Positions 17,780-26,368 of a stretch of 64,000 nucleotides of DNA are shown piece after piece. How positions within the stretch are numbered: the stretch's first letter is position 1; each line of letters starts with the position of its first letter. Position numbers and translations under genes: made by a program. The notes below the pieces were generated by a model that saw only the letters and a list, made by a program, of their open reading frames with translations, was not told the DNA's origin and searched no databases. Source of the DNA: Arthrobacter sp. MYb227. Its GTDB lineage: Bacteria; Actinomycetota; Actinomycetes; Actinomycetales; Micrococcaceae. The stretch spans positions 124,001 to 188,000 of the forward strand of contig NZ_PCPT01000002.1 of NCBI RefSeq assembly GCF_002975435.1, in the 5' to 3' direction.

Positions 17780-18571
17780 ATGGCTAACGCAACCCCCGGT
17801 AAACGTAGAGATTTCGCTGACGACGCGCCCGCGACTGCCGATTCGGTGACCTGGCGGAGCCTAGAAGTTCTCGGCGCCTTTGACGCCGAACATCCGCAGC
17901 TATCGCTCAGCGAGATTTCTCGCCGGGCGGGACTTCCGCTAGCAACAACTCATCGCCTAGCCGCCGAGCTGCAACGCTGGGGTGCGCTAGACAAGGAACA
18001 GAATAAATTCGTCATCGGACAGAAACTTTGGCAAATTGGCCGGCTAGCACCGGTACAGCAAGACATCGCCGAGCTCGCGGCGCCATATATGCAGGACGTT
18101 TTGTTCGTAACGCAAAATGTTGTGAACCTCTTTATTCTCGATGGTGAATCGGTGTTGTTGCTCGAACGTATCTCGGGCACCCGTGCCGGGTCGCCCTTCC
18201 GCCGAGTGGGCTCGCATATGGGTCTGCATGCAAGTGCAGCAGGAAAAGTCATGCTGGCGCATCTGGGAATGGACCTGCTTCCGCGTGAGACAGAGCTGGA
18301 AGCCTTTACCAAGTTCACGCTCACTGGCAGGAAGGCCCTGGAGGCCGAGATTAAGCAGGTGCGTCAACAAGGGTTCGCCACCACAAGTCAAGAAAGTGGG
18401 CTTGATAACTTCGGGCTGGCGGTTCCTATCCAGTTGGTAACCGGGCGAGTGGTGGCCGCGCTTGGCGTGGTTTCGCAGGGCCAACCACCATCTGTGGGTA
18501 GTGTGGTGCCGGTTCTTCGCATCGCCGCAAGAGGGATCGCGCGCAGCTTGGCCCGTCGCGAAATGATTTAG
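17780..18571 (+). CDS. IclR-family regulator of the P450 operon
   Basis: A 263-residue DNA-binding regulator. A winged helix-turn-helix (about 25-85; LSEISRRAGLPLATTHRLAA) is followed by an IclR effector-binding GAF-like domain (about 95-255). It lies 123 bases upstream of the reductase and P450 genes in the same direction. A TTCCAT-TGG-ATGGAA palindrome stands in that gap, and a second copy lies at 26231-26246. The simplest reading is that this protein binds both and controls aromatic O-demethylation genes in response to an aromatic acid. Activator or repressor mode is unknown. Confidence 0.88.
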   Translation: MANATPGKRRDFADDAPATADSVTWRSLEVLGAFDAEHPQLSLSEISRRAGLPLATTHRLAAELQRWGALDKEQNKFVIGQKLWQIGRLAPVQQDIAELAAPYMQDVLFVTQNVVNLFILDGESVLLLERISGTRAGSPFRRVGSHMGLHASAAGKVMLAHLGMDLLPRETELEAFTKFTLTGRKALEAEIKQVRQQGFATTSQESGLDNFGLAVPIQLVTGRVVAALGVVSQGQPPSVGSVVPVLRIAARGIARSLARREMI

Positions 18572-18586
18572 CAACTAAACTAGCTT

Positions 18587-18601
18587 TTCCATTGGATGGA
18601 A
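18587..18601. promoter_or_regulatory. Palindromic box A upstream of the reductase/P450 operon
   Basis: TTCCAT-TGG-ATGGAA, a perfect 6-bp inverted repeat with 3-base spacer, located 94 bases before the reductase start. It matches box B at 26232-26246 in 14 of 15 bases. Probable operator for the adjacent IclR protein. Confidence 0.75.
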
Positions 18602-18694
18602 GACCTTTGGAGGGTTGTGTTCCATGACACCTAAAATCGATATCGTGGCGCGGATCAACGTGAACGGGCCTACAAGGTTCAAGGAGTCTTTGGT

Positions 18695-19660
18695 ATGACG
18701 CAGCTATCTGAGCGACTCGACGTAGTCGTCGCAGAAGTCGAACATGTGGCAGATCGCGTGGTTTCTCTCGTGCTTCGTCGTTTCGACGGTGAGCAGTTCC
18801 CGGTATGGGAACCCGGTGCACATATCGACGTTTACCTTGGCGATGACATCACCCGGCAGTACTCATTATGCTCTGCCTTGGAAGACCGGGACGTTCTGCG
18901 CATCGGTGTATTGCACGTGCAAGAGTCACGAGGCGGTTCCCAACGGGTGCATGAAACCCTGGTCAAGGGAACGCCGCTAAGTATCTCAGCCCCACGCAAT
19001 AACTTCCCGCTGATCGACTCACGCAAGTACCTGTTTATCGCCGGTGGCATCGGAATTACCCCGATCATCCCCATGATTGAAAATGCGGAAGCCAATGGCC
19101 GCGAATGGCGCCTGATTTATGGCGGCAGATCACGCCAAACCATGGCCTTCGCCCAACAACTTGAGGATAAGTACGGTTCCGAAAAGGTGAACCTCTTTGC
19201 CGAGGACGAGGTTGGCCGACTTAATCTGCAGACGATTCTGGGAATGCCAAGAGCCCACATGCTGGTTTATGCCTGCGGTCCCGGCGGCATGCTCAGCGCC
19301 ATCGAAGACTTTTGCATGGGATGGCCTCCGGGCGCGCTGCACCTGGAGCGTTTCTCTGCCGATACGCTCGGCGCGGGATCGGTTAGCGAACCCTTTGAAG
19401 TGGAACTTGCCCGCTCCGGTCGCATCGTAAAGGTTGAAACGACCGAGACAATCCTTGATGCAGTGGAAAAGGTAGGGGTTCGGATCCTCTCCTCCTGCAG
19501 GGCAGGTCTATGCGGTACCTGCGAAACCCGAGTCATTTCAGGGACCCCCGATCACCGAGACGCGGTACTCACCGAGGCGGACAAGGACGCCAACGATGTC
19601 ATGCTTCCGTGTGTCTCCCGCTCGGCTGCCGGTTGTGGCCGCCTCGTTCTCGATCTCTAG
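18695..19660 (+). CDS. Phthalate-dioxygenase-type reductase (flavin, NAD and [2Fe-2S] domains)
   Basis: A three-domain electron transfer protein of the PDR/VanB family, 321 residues. The flavin domain carries RQYSLC (54-59), the NAD domain GGIGITPI (117-124), and the C-terminal plant-type [2Fe-2S] ferredoxin domain has Cys268, Cys273, Cys276 and Cys306. Such reductases normally serve Rieske oxygenases. Here the next gene, after 22 bases, is a P450, so it most likely passes electrons from NADH to that P450 without a separate ferredoxin. AAGGAG precedes the ATG. Confidence 0.92.
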   Translation: MTQLSERLDVVVAEVEHVADRVVSLVLRRFDGEQFPVWEPGAHIDVYLGDDITRQYSLCSALEDRDVLRIGVLHVQESRGGSQRVHETLVKGTPLSISAPRNNFPLIDSRKYLFIAGGIGITPIIPMIENAEANGREWRLIYGGRSRQTMAFAQQLEDKYGSEKVNLFAEDEVGRLNLQTILGMPRAHMLVYACGPGGMLSAIEDFCMGWPPGALHLERFSADTLGAGSVSEPFEVELARSGRIVKVETTETILDAVEKVGVRILSSCRAGLCGTCETRVISGTPDHRDAVLTEADKDANDVMLPCVSRSAAGCGRLVLDL

Positions 19661-19682
19661 TTCACAAAGGAATCCGTTCGCC

Positions 19683-20885
19683 ATGAGCACTCCCACCATT
19701 GAACCGACAGTATTTTCCGGTGATCCGTACAGCGAGCAAAACCTGCTGGAACCATACCCGTTTCTTGCCGAACTGCAGGAATCAGGCTCCGTATCTTGGC
19801 TCGAATCTCAGCAGACCTACGCCGTGGTTGGCTACGCGGAAGTTTACGAGGTTCTCACCGACTTTGAGACCTATGTATCCTCCGGAGGTCTGGGCCCGCG
19901 CGATATCCGCAAGGATGATGCCTGGCGTCCGCCGAGCATTCTAGAATCTGATCCACCGATCCACACGCTGATGCGCCGTGCATTAACCGGAGTCATTAAC
20001 CCGGGCACCGTGCGTGGATTGCGCGGTGAATTCACTGCTCCGGCAGTACGCATCATCGACGAGTTGGCTAAGCGCACCGGTTTCGACGCGATTACCGATC
20101 TGGCGGAAATATATCCGATTCAGGTATTCCCCGACGCCGTCGGCATTCCATTGGAGGGCCGCGAGCACCTTTTGCCCTACGGCAACATGGTCTTCAACGC
20201 GTTTGGCCCGGAAAACTACATCTACCAGCAAGCCTTCGCTGAAGGCGATGAGCATGCCCGCGTGGTGATGAACGCCTGCAAACGTGAATCGCTGACCGAT
20301 GACGGCTTTGGTGCCGGAATTTGGGCCAAGGTCGAAGAAGGACTGATCACCGAGCAGCAGGCAACCTTGCTGGTCCGTGCACTGCTCTCGGCAGGCGTGG
20401 ACACCACGATTTTCGGCATCGGAAATACGCTTTCCGTGCTCGCTCGTCGCCCGGATGCCTGGGCCCGTTTGCGCAAGGAACCATCCCTAGCCAAGTTCGC
20501 AATTGATGAGGCACTGCGCCTAGAATCCCCATTCCAGAAGTTCCACCGCACCACTACCGTCGACACGTTTTTGGGTGGGGTACACATCCCGGCCGGATCC
20601 AAGGTCCAGCTCTTCATTGGTGCGGCAAACCGTGATCCGAAGAAGTGGGGCAATGACGCTAACGAGTTCTCCTTGGAGCGATCCTCCTCCGGACACGTCG
20701 CGTTTGGCATGGGTTTGCATCAGTGCGTCGGGCAGCCGATCGCACGCCTTGAAATGGAAATCGTTCTACAACAAATGCTGGAAAAGATTCACACCCTAGA
20801 ACTGGACGGCGAACCAACGCCAATCCTGCACAACGTTTTGCGGGGCTTCGAATCAATGCCGGTACGCATCACCACCGGAAACTAA
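19683..20885 (+). CDS. Cytochrome P450, CYP199A-like para-substituted benzoate O-demethylase
   Basis: A soluble heme monooxygenase of 400 residues. It has the I-helix AGVDTT (237-242), ExxR (Glu276/Arg279) and the heme-ligand block FGMGLHQCVG (Cys348). Collinear similarity to the CYP199A sequence as I remember it is strong throughout, including WRPPS (81-85), NAFGP, VRALLSAG and HRTTT. In CYP199A4 the arginine and serine of WRPPS and an arginine before the I-helix hold the benzoate carboxylate; Arg82, Ser85 and Arg232 occupy these places here, while the following serine is Ala233. The likely reaction is oxidative demethylation of a 4-methoxybenzoate-type acid, giving 4-hydroxybenzoate for pobA. 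The ATG follows AAAGGAAT. Confidence 0.9.
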   Translation: MSTPTIEPTVFSGDPYSEQNLLEPYPFLAELQESGSVSWLESQQTYAVVGYAEVYEVLTDFETYVSSGGLGPRDIRKDDAWRPPSILESDPPIHTLMRRALTGVINPGTVRGLRGEFTAPAVRIIDELAKRTGFDAITDLAEIYPIQVFPDAVGIPLEGREHLLPYGNMVFNAFGPENYIYQQAFAEGDEHARVVMNACKRESLTDDGFGAGIWAKVEEGLITEQQATLLVRALLSAGVDTTIFGIGNTLSVLARRPDAWARLRKEPSLAKFAIDEALRLESPFQKFHRTTTVDTFLGGVHIPAGSKVQLFIGAANRDPKKWGNDANEFSLERSSSGHVAFGMGLHQCVGQPIARLEMEIVLQQMLEKIHTLELDGEPTPILHNVLRGFESMPVRITTGN

Positions 20886-20941
20886 TCACCTAGTTCCGGG
20901 TTATTCGTCCCCTTCCTTCCTCCTAAATTCGGAGTACTGCC

Positions 20942-22309
20942 ATGACACTCGATTCATTGCCGCGCCCAAAAGCAGCGCAGGACGATCCTGCACTCTGGAG
21001 TCCGGCCAAGCGTAAACGCTACGGATGGTTGATCACCATTGCACTGCTGGTGCTGATGATGGTCAGCTGGGCGGACAAGGCGATCCTTGGCATCGTGGCG
21101 GTGCCGCTGATGCGCGACCTAGAGATTACCCCGCAACAATTCGGCCTGCTTGGCTCGGCCGTGTTCATGCTTTTTGGTATTGCCCAATTTGTGGCGGCTC
21201 CGATTGCAAACAAGGTTAAATCCAAATGGATTCTGCTGGTGTTGTGCCTGATCTGGTCGGTGGCACAGGTGCCAATCTTTGTCTTCGCCTCGTTGCCCGC
21301 GTTGTGGGCCAGCCGGTTAATTCTGGGTGCGGGTGAGGGGCCATTAGCCCCGGTAACCATGCACGCGGTGTACAAGTGGTTCCCAGCCAAGCGCTCGGCC
21401 ACGCCAGCGGCAGTTGCCTCTGCCGGTGTAACGCTCGGTGTTGTGGCCTTCGCGCCCATCCTGGCTTGGATCAACGCCGAATTCGGTTGGAAATCGACGT
21501 TTATCTTCCTGGCAGTCATTGGTGTTGTGTGGTCGATCATTTGGCTGTTCATTGGCAAGGAAGGCCCCTACACCTCGGTGCAGGCCGAACGCGCCATTGA
21601 AGGAGACGTTGCCGAGCCCTTGGACTCGGCAATGGTGCAGGCCTCGGATACCCCGGTACGTTACCTGCGCTCATTTTTGACACCGAGCTGGATTCTCGCG
21701 GTGCTCTGTTCGTTCCTGGGCTACTGGACCTTTACGGTTGCCACGACATGGCTGCCCGCCTACTACGAGAACGCCATGGGTATGAGCACTCAGAAGGCCG
21801 GATCTCTCATTGCTTTGCCGGCGATCTGGGGTTTTTTCGCCACCATTGGTTTGAGCTGGCTCACCGAATTCCTTGTCAACCGAGGAGCCTCGACGCGTAA
21901 GGCACGCGGCGTGGTGTTGGGTGCCGCGGCTGCTGCTTCTGGCCTGCTGGTAGTGCTGGGAACACTGGTACAAAACGACGTGCTGGCAGTTGTGTGCTTC
22001 ATGTTTGGCTTTGGTACGGCCCCTGCACTCTTTGCCGTGACGTACCTGGTAGCAGCCGAGATGACGACCATTCAGCAGCGTGGTGCGGTACTACAGATCA
22101 CTAACGCTTTTTTGACCGCAGGTGGTCTGGTGGCTCCGATGTTCGTCGGATTCATGGTGGGTGCCGCGACAACGCCAAGCATCGGGTACCTAGCGGCCTT
22201 TGCCATTACCGGTGGTGCGCTGGCCTTATGCGGAGTGCTTTCAATGTTCTTCATCAACCAGCAGCGCGATCGCGCCAAACTGGGCCTTGATGTTCAGGTG
22301 ACTGCCTAA
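20942..22309 (+). CDS. MFS permease, probably for the P450 substrate
   Basis: A 455-residue major facilitator with twelve predicted helices. The N-terminal half has WADKAILGIVAVPLMRDLEIT and a central hydrophilic loop near 200-235; it resembles anion:cation or aromatic-acid symporters. It is the last gene of the reductase-P450-permease operon, 56 bases after the P450, with GGAG before the ATG. Context suggests uptake of a methoxylated or hydroxylated benzoate. The substrate is not shown by the sequence. Confidence 0.85.
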   Translation: MTLDSLPRPKAAQDDPALWSPAKRKRYGWLITIALLVLMMVSWADKAILGIVAVPLMRDLEITPQQFGLLGSAVFMLFGIAQFVAAPIANKVKSKWILLVLCLIWSVAQVPIFVFASLPALWASRLILGAGEGPLAPVTMHAVYKWFPAKRSATPAAVASAGVTLGVVAFAPILAWINAEFGWKSTFIFLAVIGVVWSIIWLFIGKEGPYTSVQAERAIEGDVAEPLDSAMVQASDTPVRYLRSFLTPSWILAVLCSFLGYWTFTVATTWLPAYYENAMGMSTQKAGSLIALPAIWGFFATIGLSWLTEFLVNRGASTRKARGVVLGAAAAASGLLVVLGTLVQNDVLAVVCFMFGFGTAPALFAVTYLVAAEMTTIQQRGAVLQITNAFLTAGGLVAPMFVGFMVGAATTPSIGYLAAFAITGGALALCGVLSMFFINQQRDRAKLGLDVQVTA

Positions 22310-22339
22310 ACGGCACTTGGGTGACATATAAGTTTTGCT

Positions 22340-22377
22340 ACTATCTTCGTTCACACATATTTGTGGACGAAGATAGT
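22340..22377. terminator. Strong 15-bp hairpin after the P450 operon
   Basis: ACTATCTTCGTTCAC pairs with GTGGACGAAGATAGT (one G:T pair) across a 7-base loop, 30 bases past the MFS stop and followed by GCTTTCTT. It separates the operon from the following AT-richer gene. Confidence 0.8.
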
Positions 22378-22586
22378 GCTTTCTTGGAGCAGTTTCAGTC
22401 TGATGATTACCCCTGAACGCGTAAGGCCTGACTTGTTAAGGGCAGACTACCTAGCGTCTCGTTTCCCGACCGCTTGCTTCTGTAGCTTGGGAACGATTGC
22501 GCCCAGATATTAAGAACCGGTTTCTGCCTGTTAGCTTGGTAGGCGCAAGCAGTTCAAAGAGTTCGGTGTAGATCGGAGATTATTCA

Positions 22587-23660
22587 GTGGTTAATCGAGA
22601 CGTTGAATTGATTGACCTCATCTGGCCTAAAACTCTGATACCGCCAATTGACAGCGCAAAATTGCTCTATTTGGATCTGAATCACTGGATAAATCTTGCG
22701 AAAGTCAAGCTGGGGAAGGGCGGTGCTACTCGATACTGGCAGCTCTTGGAAGCATGCCAGCTGGCAGTTAAAAATAAGAAAGTCCGTATCGTCTTGTCAG
22801 ATGCGTTGGCAGAAGAAATATTCAAGATTCGAGACCCTCGGCAGCGGAACGACATAGTATCTGTCATTGATGAGTTGACTGATTATGAGTACTTAGCTGG
22901 ACTCGCAGATGTTAAGAAGCTGGAACTGCAAGCCACATTAGACGAAATGACTGGAACTAGAGGACTGAATTACTCGCAGATTCCGTTGGTAGGAGGCAGT
23001 CTCCTGCACGCATTTGGGAAGGTCGGAGGGCTACTCCTTACCGATGCTGATGGTAAGCCGATAGACCGGACATTATTGTCTGAAGAGGAACAACGCAAGC
23101 TCAAAGTAATAGATCGTGAGGCCGAACGACAGCTCCTTGCTGGCCCTAAAGACGACGACATTCCAGAACTGCGACGATCTGGATATGCTCCTGAAATCGT
23201 TCAAGATTCGTTGCAGGATAATGCCCAAATTGAGCAATCCTTCGCCAATGAACAACTAGACGATCGCATGCGTCGCGGTCGATTAAAGGATGTCCTCACA
23301 GCGCGTGAACTTTTTCATGAGTTGAATGAAATGCTTGCAAGAGAATTGTCGGTCCGCAAGATAACGTTCGCTCTTCTTACTAAGAACATTCATGATGCAA
23401 GAAGGCTTGTGCATAGTATGCCAAGTAGTTGTGTTGCGGTCGAACTCAAAACGAACTATCACCGGAACGCAGCCAGAAAATGGACAGTAAACGATATTCG
23501 TGACATTCACGCCATGTCATTGGCAATTCCATACTGTGACATTGTATTTACAGATGCAGCGGTCAGGGATTGCCTTATCAGATCGAAGCTTCCGGCTCGG
23601 ATGCGAACGCTCGTTCCAAATAAACCAGACGATCTGGTACAGCTTTTATCTGAACTTTAG
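22587..23660 (+). CDS. Orphan PIN-like domain protein, possible nuclease
   Basis: Not assigned to a named family. The 357 residues fit a PIN-type nuclease split by a long helical insert. An N-terminal strand is followed by Asp30 (LYLDLNHWINLAK). Acidic residues Glu76/Glu77 come in VLSDALAEEIFK. The C-terminal block (302-323) has Asp306 and Asp323 around PYCDIVFTDA, the usual place of the last PIN acidic residues. The insert (about 90-290) is charged and helical. Start is GTG with GGAGA eight bases upstream. The gene is visibly AT-richer than its neighbours, with different codon choice, and no antitoxin-like partner lies beside it. This suggests horizontal acquisition, perhaps a defence or toxin function; that is inference. 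Confidence 0.6.
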   Translation: MVNRDVELIDLIWPKTLIPPIDSAKLLYLDLNHWINLAKVKLGKGGATRYWQLLEACQLAVKNKKVRIVLSDALAEEIFKIRDPRQRNDIVSVIDELTDYEYLAGLADVKKLELQATLDEMTGTRGLNYSQIPLVGGSLLHAFGKVGGLLLTDADGKPIDRTLLSEEEQRKLKVIDREAERQLLAGPKDDDIPELRRSGYAPEIVQDSLQDNAQIEQSFANEQLDDRMRRGRLKDVLTARELFHELNEMLARELSVRKITFALLTKNIHDARRLVHSMPSSCVAVELKTNYHRNAARKWTVNDIRDIHAMSLAIPYCDIVFTDAAVRDCLIRSKLPARMRTLVPNKPDDLVQLLSEL

Positions 23661-23731
23661 AATTGGCCAGAAGCATTCTTCTTGCAACAGCTTTGTTTTC
23701 ATTCTGGGGCTTCGGATTTTATGCAGCGAAG

Positions 23732-23783
23732 AAGCCCGTCTCCTGGCATCGACCTTGAGAAAGGCGAAGCTAGAAGACGGGCT
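23732..23783. terminator. Nested hairpin ending in TTTT after the PIN-like gene
   Basis: AAGCCCGTCT (23732-23741) pairs with AGACGGGCTT (23774-23783), followed by TT. The 32-base interior contains a second stem, TCG(a)CCTT with AAGGCGA, closing a GAGA tetraloop. It is a two-storey structure that can terminate the gene and also the convergent hydrolase. Confidence 0.7.
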
Positions 23784-23818
23784 TTTGCGCCGGCGGTGAG
23801 ACACCAGCGAGAGAATAT

Positions 23819-24745
23819 TTAGGCCAGAGACTGCACCGATGTGGGCCGTACAACGAAGCGTTGGCCGCTGGTCGCCACGGTGATGTCCCCGGTGTAGGTA
23901 GTCGCTGCCGCGCTTTCCCATTCCTCGGCTGAAGCGATGCCCGCGAAGTGTGAAAGCACCAGTGAACGGGCACCTGCCTGGGTGGCGATGCGACCAGCAC
24001 CTTCGGCAGGGGTGTGCGAGAGTCGCTGGTGATCAAGGAAAGTGGGGCTGAAGTTTCCGGCCTTGAAGAACTCGAGGTTGACCGCCTCATGGACCAAGAT
24101 ATCGGTATCTTGTGCCAGGACCGCCAGTGCCTCGCATTCGGCAGTATCGCCGGAGAACGTAACCGATCCGTAAGCTGTGTCGAAACGGAACGCCAGCGCA
24201 GGGAAGATCGGCGGGTGCTTGACCAATACCGCGGTGACCTTCACCAATTCGTCCTCGTAAACCACGAAGATGTCGCTACTGCCGGGTGCTGGAACCTCAA
24301 TCTCGCGTGCCTGTACCAAATCGCGAAGCACGGGGCGGGCCTCATCCGTGGCACGGATATCTGTGTCATAGGAATAAGCTGCAAGTGTGTGCTCGACCAT
24401 GGACGCGGTACCGGCCAGCTGGGCACCACGCGGGTGCGTTGGGTCTTGACCCGGACCCAGGATCTGGACTGGGGATGTGAACCCATCAACGGGCGCCCCC
24501 CAGTTCCAGAGCAGGAATGCGGGCAGCTCAACAACGTGATCCGAGTGCAGGTGGGTGATGAATCCTGCGCGGAAATTCTTTCCACGGAGCCCGGCCTCAT
24601 GGGCGGCGCGGGTGGCGCCGAGCCCAAAGTCGATCATATAGAAAGCATCTTCCACGCGCAGGGCGCTGGCAATACCGTCTTCACGGCCGCGAATGGCCGG
24701 GCCAGCGGCGGTGCCGAGGGTGATGAGCTCAAACGGGGAATCCAT
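23819..24745 (-). CDS. Metallo-beta-lactamase-fold hydrolase (RNase Z-like group)
   Basis: A 308-residue zinc hydrolase. The metal motif THLHSDH (His65, His67, Asp69, His70) is intact, and VTFSGDTAEC, DILVHEA and a late LVLSHFAG histidine complete the site. The layout is that of the RNase Z/arylsulfatase-like group rather than beta-lactamases. It lies 25 bases after the aldehyde dehydrogenase in the same direction, so it likely acts on an ester, lactone or thioester in the same pathway. The start at 24745 follows GAAAGG; an upstream ATG overlaps the preceding gene. Confidence 0.85.
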   Translation of the reverse strand: MDSPFELITLGTAAGPAIRGREDGIASALRVEDAFYMIDFGLGATRAAHEAGLRGKNFRAGFITHLHSDHVVELPAFLLWNWGAPVDGFTSPVQILGPGQDPTHPRGAQLAGTASMVEHTLAAYSYDTDIRATDEARPVLRDLVQAREIEVPAPGSSDIFVVYEDELVKVTAVLVKHPPIFPALAFRFDTAYGSVTFSGDTAECEALAVLAQDTDILVHEAVNLEFFKAGNFSPTFLDHQRLSHTPAEGAGRIATQAGARSLVLSHFAGIASAEEWESAAATTYTGDITVATSGQRFVVRPTSVQSLA

Positions 24746-24770
24746 GTCCGAGTGCCTTTCGTAGGTGCCG

Positions 24771-26150
24771 TTATGCATGGGCACGGGCATTGATGGTGCG
24801 GGTTTCTAGGTATTCGTCAAGGCCGTAGCGTCCGCGTTCGCGGCCAACTCCGGAGGCCTTCCAGCCCCCGAAGGGCGCATCCAGCTCAACGACGGTGTGT
24901 TGGTTGATCCAGACGGTGCCGGTTTCCAGGGTTGCGGCAAGTTGCTGGGCCCGGTCCTCATCTGGAGTCCAAAGTGAGGACCCGAGGCCGAACTCTTGAC
25001 CGTTGAGCATCTGGATCAAGGCGTTTTCATCGGAGTAAGAAACGATTGGTAGCGCGTTGCCGAATTGTTCCTCATCGACAATGCTCATGCCGTCGGTGGC
25101 ATTGGCGATCACCGTGGGAGCCAAGAAATGACCTGGCAACTTGGTGCCGCGCTCGTTACCGTGGGCAATCGTGGCGCCGGCCGCTGTGGCTTGGGCGATC
25201 ATGGCTTGTACGGTGGCCAGCTGTGCGGCGTTGTGCATCGGACCCATCGTGGTTGAATCGTTAATTCCATGACCTATCACGTGGGCGGAAACCTCGGCGC
25301 TGATGGCTTCGGTGAGCTCGCCGGCTAATTCTCGTGGAACGTAGACGCGTTTGACCGCCATGCAGACCTGCCCCGCATTGCGGAAGGCACTGGCAACGAT
25401 GCCACGGGCGGTGGTGCGGATATCTGCGTCCGGGAGCACGATGGCCGGATCATTTCCACCCAATTCCAAGGTGACTCGTTTGACGCCTTGGAGCGCCTGA
25501 GTAGCTACCGAGATGCCGACATCGGTGGATCCGGTAAAGGAAATTTTACGGACTCCGGGAAGGGAGCTGAGCGCAACGTTGACGGTGCGCCGTGAGCTGG
25601 TGCGGACCTGTGCCACGTTTGCCGGCAATACCTCGTTGAGTAATTCAATGAGCGCGATGGTGGATAGCGGGGTGGTGGGTGAAGGCTTAGCAATCACCGT
25701 GCAACCCGCGGCCAAGGCGGGCGCCAGCTTCACGGCGAGTAGGGAAATGGGGAAATTCCATGGGGTGATGGTTCCAACCAGACCCACGGGTCGGTGGTGC
25801 ACCTGCACTTGTCGGCCGGCCCGGTCTGGCAGTGATTCTGTTTCGTCCCAAGCCAGGTTCGCGTAGTAATCGAAGAGGTCTGCTGCGACGAGGAACTCGG
25901 TGACGGCCTCGCGCAATGGCTTACCTTGTTCGCGGCTGAGGATGCTGCCCAGTTCGGCGGCTCGGGTCCTGATGAGCCCCGCGGTTTGTTTGAGATTTGC
26001 CTTGCGGGCTGTGCGATCTGCAGCCCAAGCCCGGGATGCCGAGGTGGCTGAGGCGATGGCGCGTTCCACATCGGCTTGTGTATGCTCGGGAGCCGAACCA
26101 ACGCGTTCGAGGGTCGCGGGATCGAAGACGTCGTAGGTGGGTATGGTCAT
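24771..26150 (-). CDS. NAD(P)-dependent aldehyde dehydrogenase
   Basis: A 459-residue aldehyde dehydrogenase with PWNFP, SFTGSTDVG, general base Glu229 in LELGG and nucleophile Cys263 in NAGQVCM. It belongs to the broad succinate-semialdehyde/aromatic aldehyde branch. It is first in an operon with the metallo-hydrolase and divergent from an SDR resembling coniferyl-alcohol dehydrogenase. A coniferyl-like or other aromatic aldehyde is therefore a plausible substrate. The start at 26150 follows GAAAGG; the open frame upstream crosses the shared promoter and is not coding. Confidence 0.88.
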   Translation of the reverse strand: MTIPTYDVFDPATLERVGSAPEHTQADVERAIASATSASRAWAADRTARKANLKQTAGLIRTRAAELGSILSREQGKPLREAVTEFLVAADLFDYYANLAWDETESLPDRAGRQVQVHHRPVGLVGTITPWNFPISLLAVKLAPALAAGCTVIAKPSPTTPLSTIALIELLNEVLPANVAQVRTSSRRTVNVALSSLPGVRKISFTGSTDVGISVATQALQGVKRVTLELGGNDPAIVLPDADIRTTARGIVASAFRNAGQVCMAVKRVYVPRELAGELTEAISAEVSAHVIGHGINDSTTMGPMHNAAQLATVQAMIAQATAAGATIAHGNERGTKLPGHFLAPTVIANATDGMSIVDEEQFGNALPIVSYSDENALIQMLNGQEFGLGSSLWTPDEDRAQQLAATLETGTVWINQHTVVELDAPFGGWKASGVGRERGRYGLDEYLETRTINARAHA

Positions 26151-26231
26151 CGGGCTGGCCTTTCGAAAAGCGAATTCGCAGGTGTTGCTGATGCAAGCAT
26201 TCCCGAACCGGGGTGCAAAGCCACATAATGT

Positions 26232-26246
26232 TTCCATTGGATGAAA
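26232..26246. promoter_or_regulatory. Palindromic box B in the ALDH/SDR divergent promoter
   Basis: TTCCAT-TGG-ATGAAA, one mismatch from box A at 18587-18601. It lies 82 bases from the aldehyde dehydrogenase start and 123 from the SDR start, well placed to control both genes. Confidence 0.75.
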
Positions 26247-26368
26247 ACTATCCGGGTTACTGGTCCGCAAACGCCGCAGACTGGAGACGGGCACACCCAT
26301 GAAGATGCACGGTTGAAGCCCGCACCTAGATTTTTTACCTCCAGACCTAGCATGCCGAGGGATGCAAT

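Noticed and set aside
22310-23818. Idea that the AT-richer segment is a full mobile element
   Set aside because: No transposase, integrase, tRNA or flanking direct repeats are visible; only one atypical gene and two hairpins.
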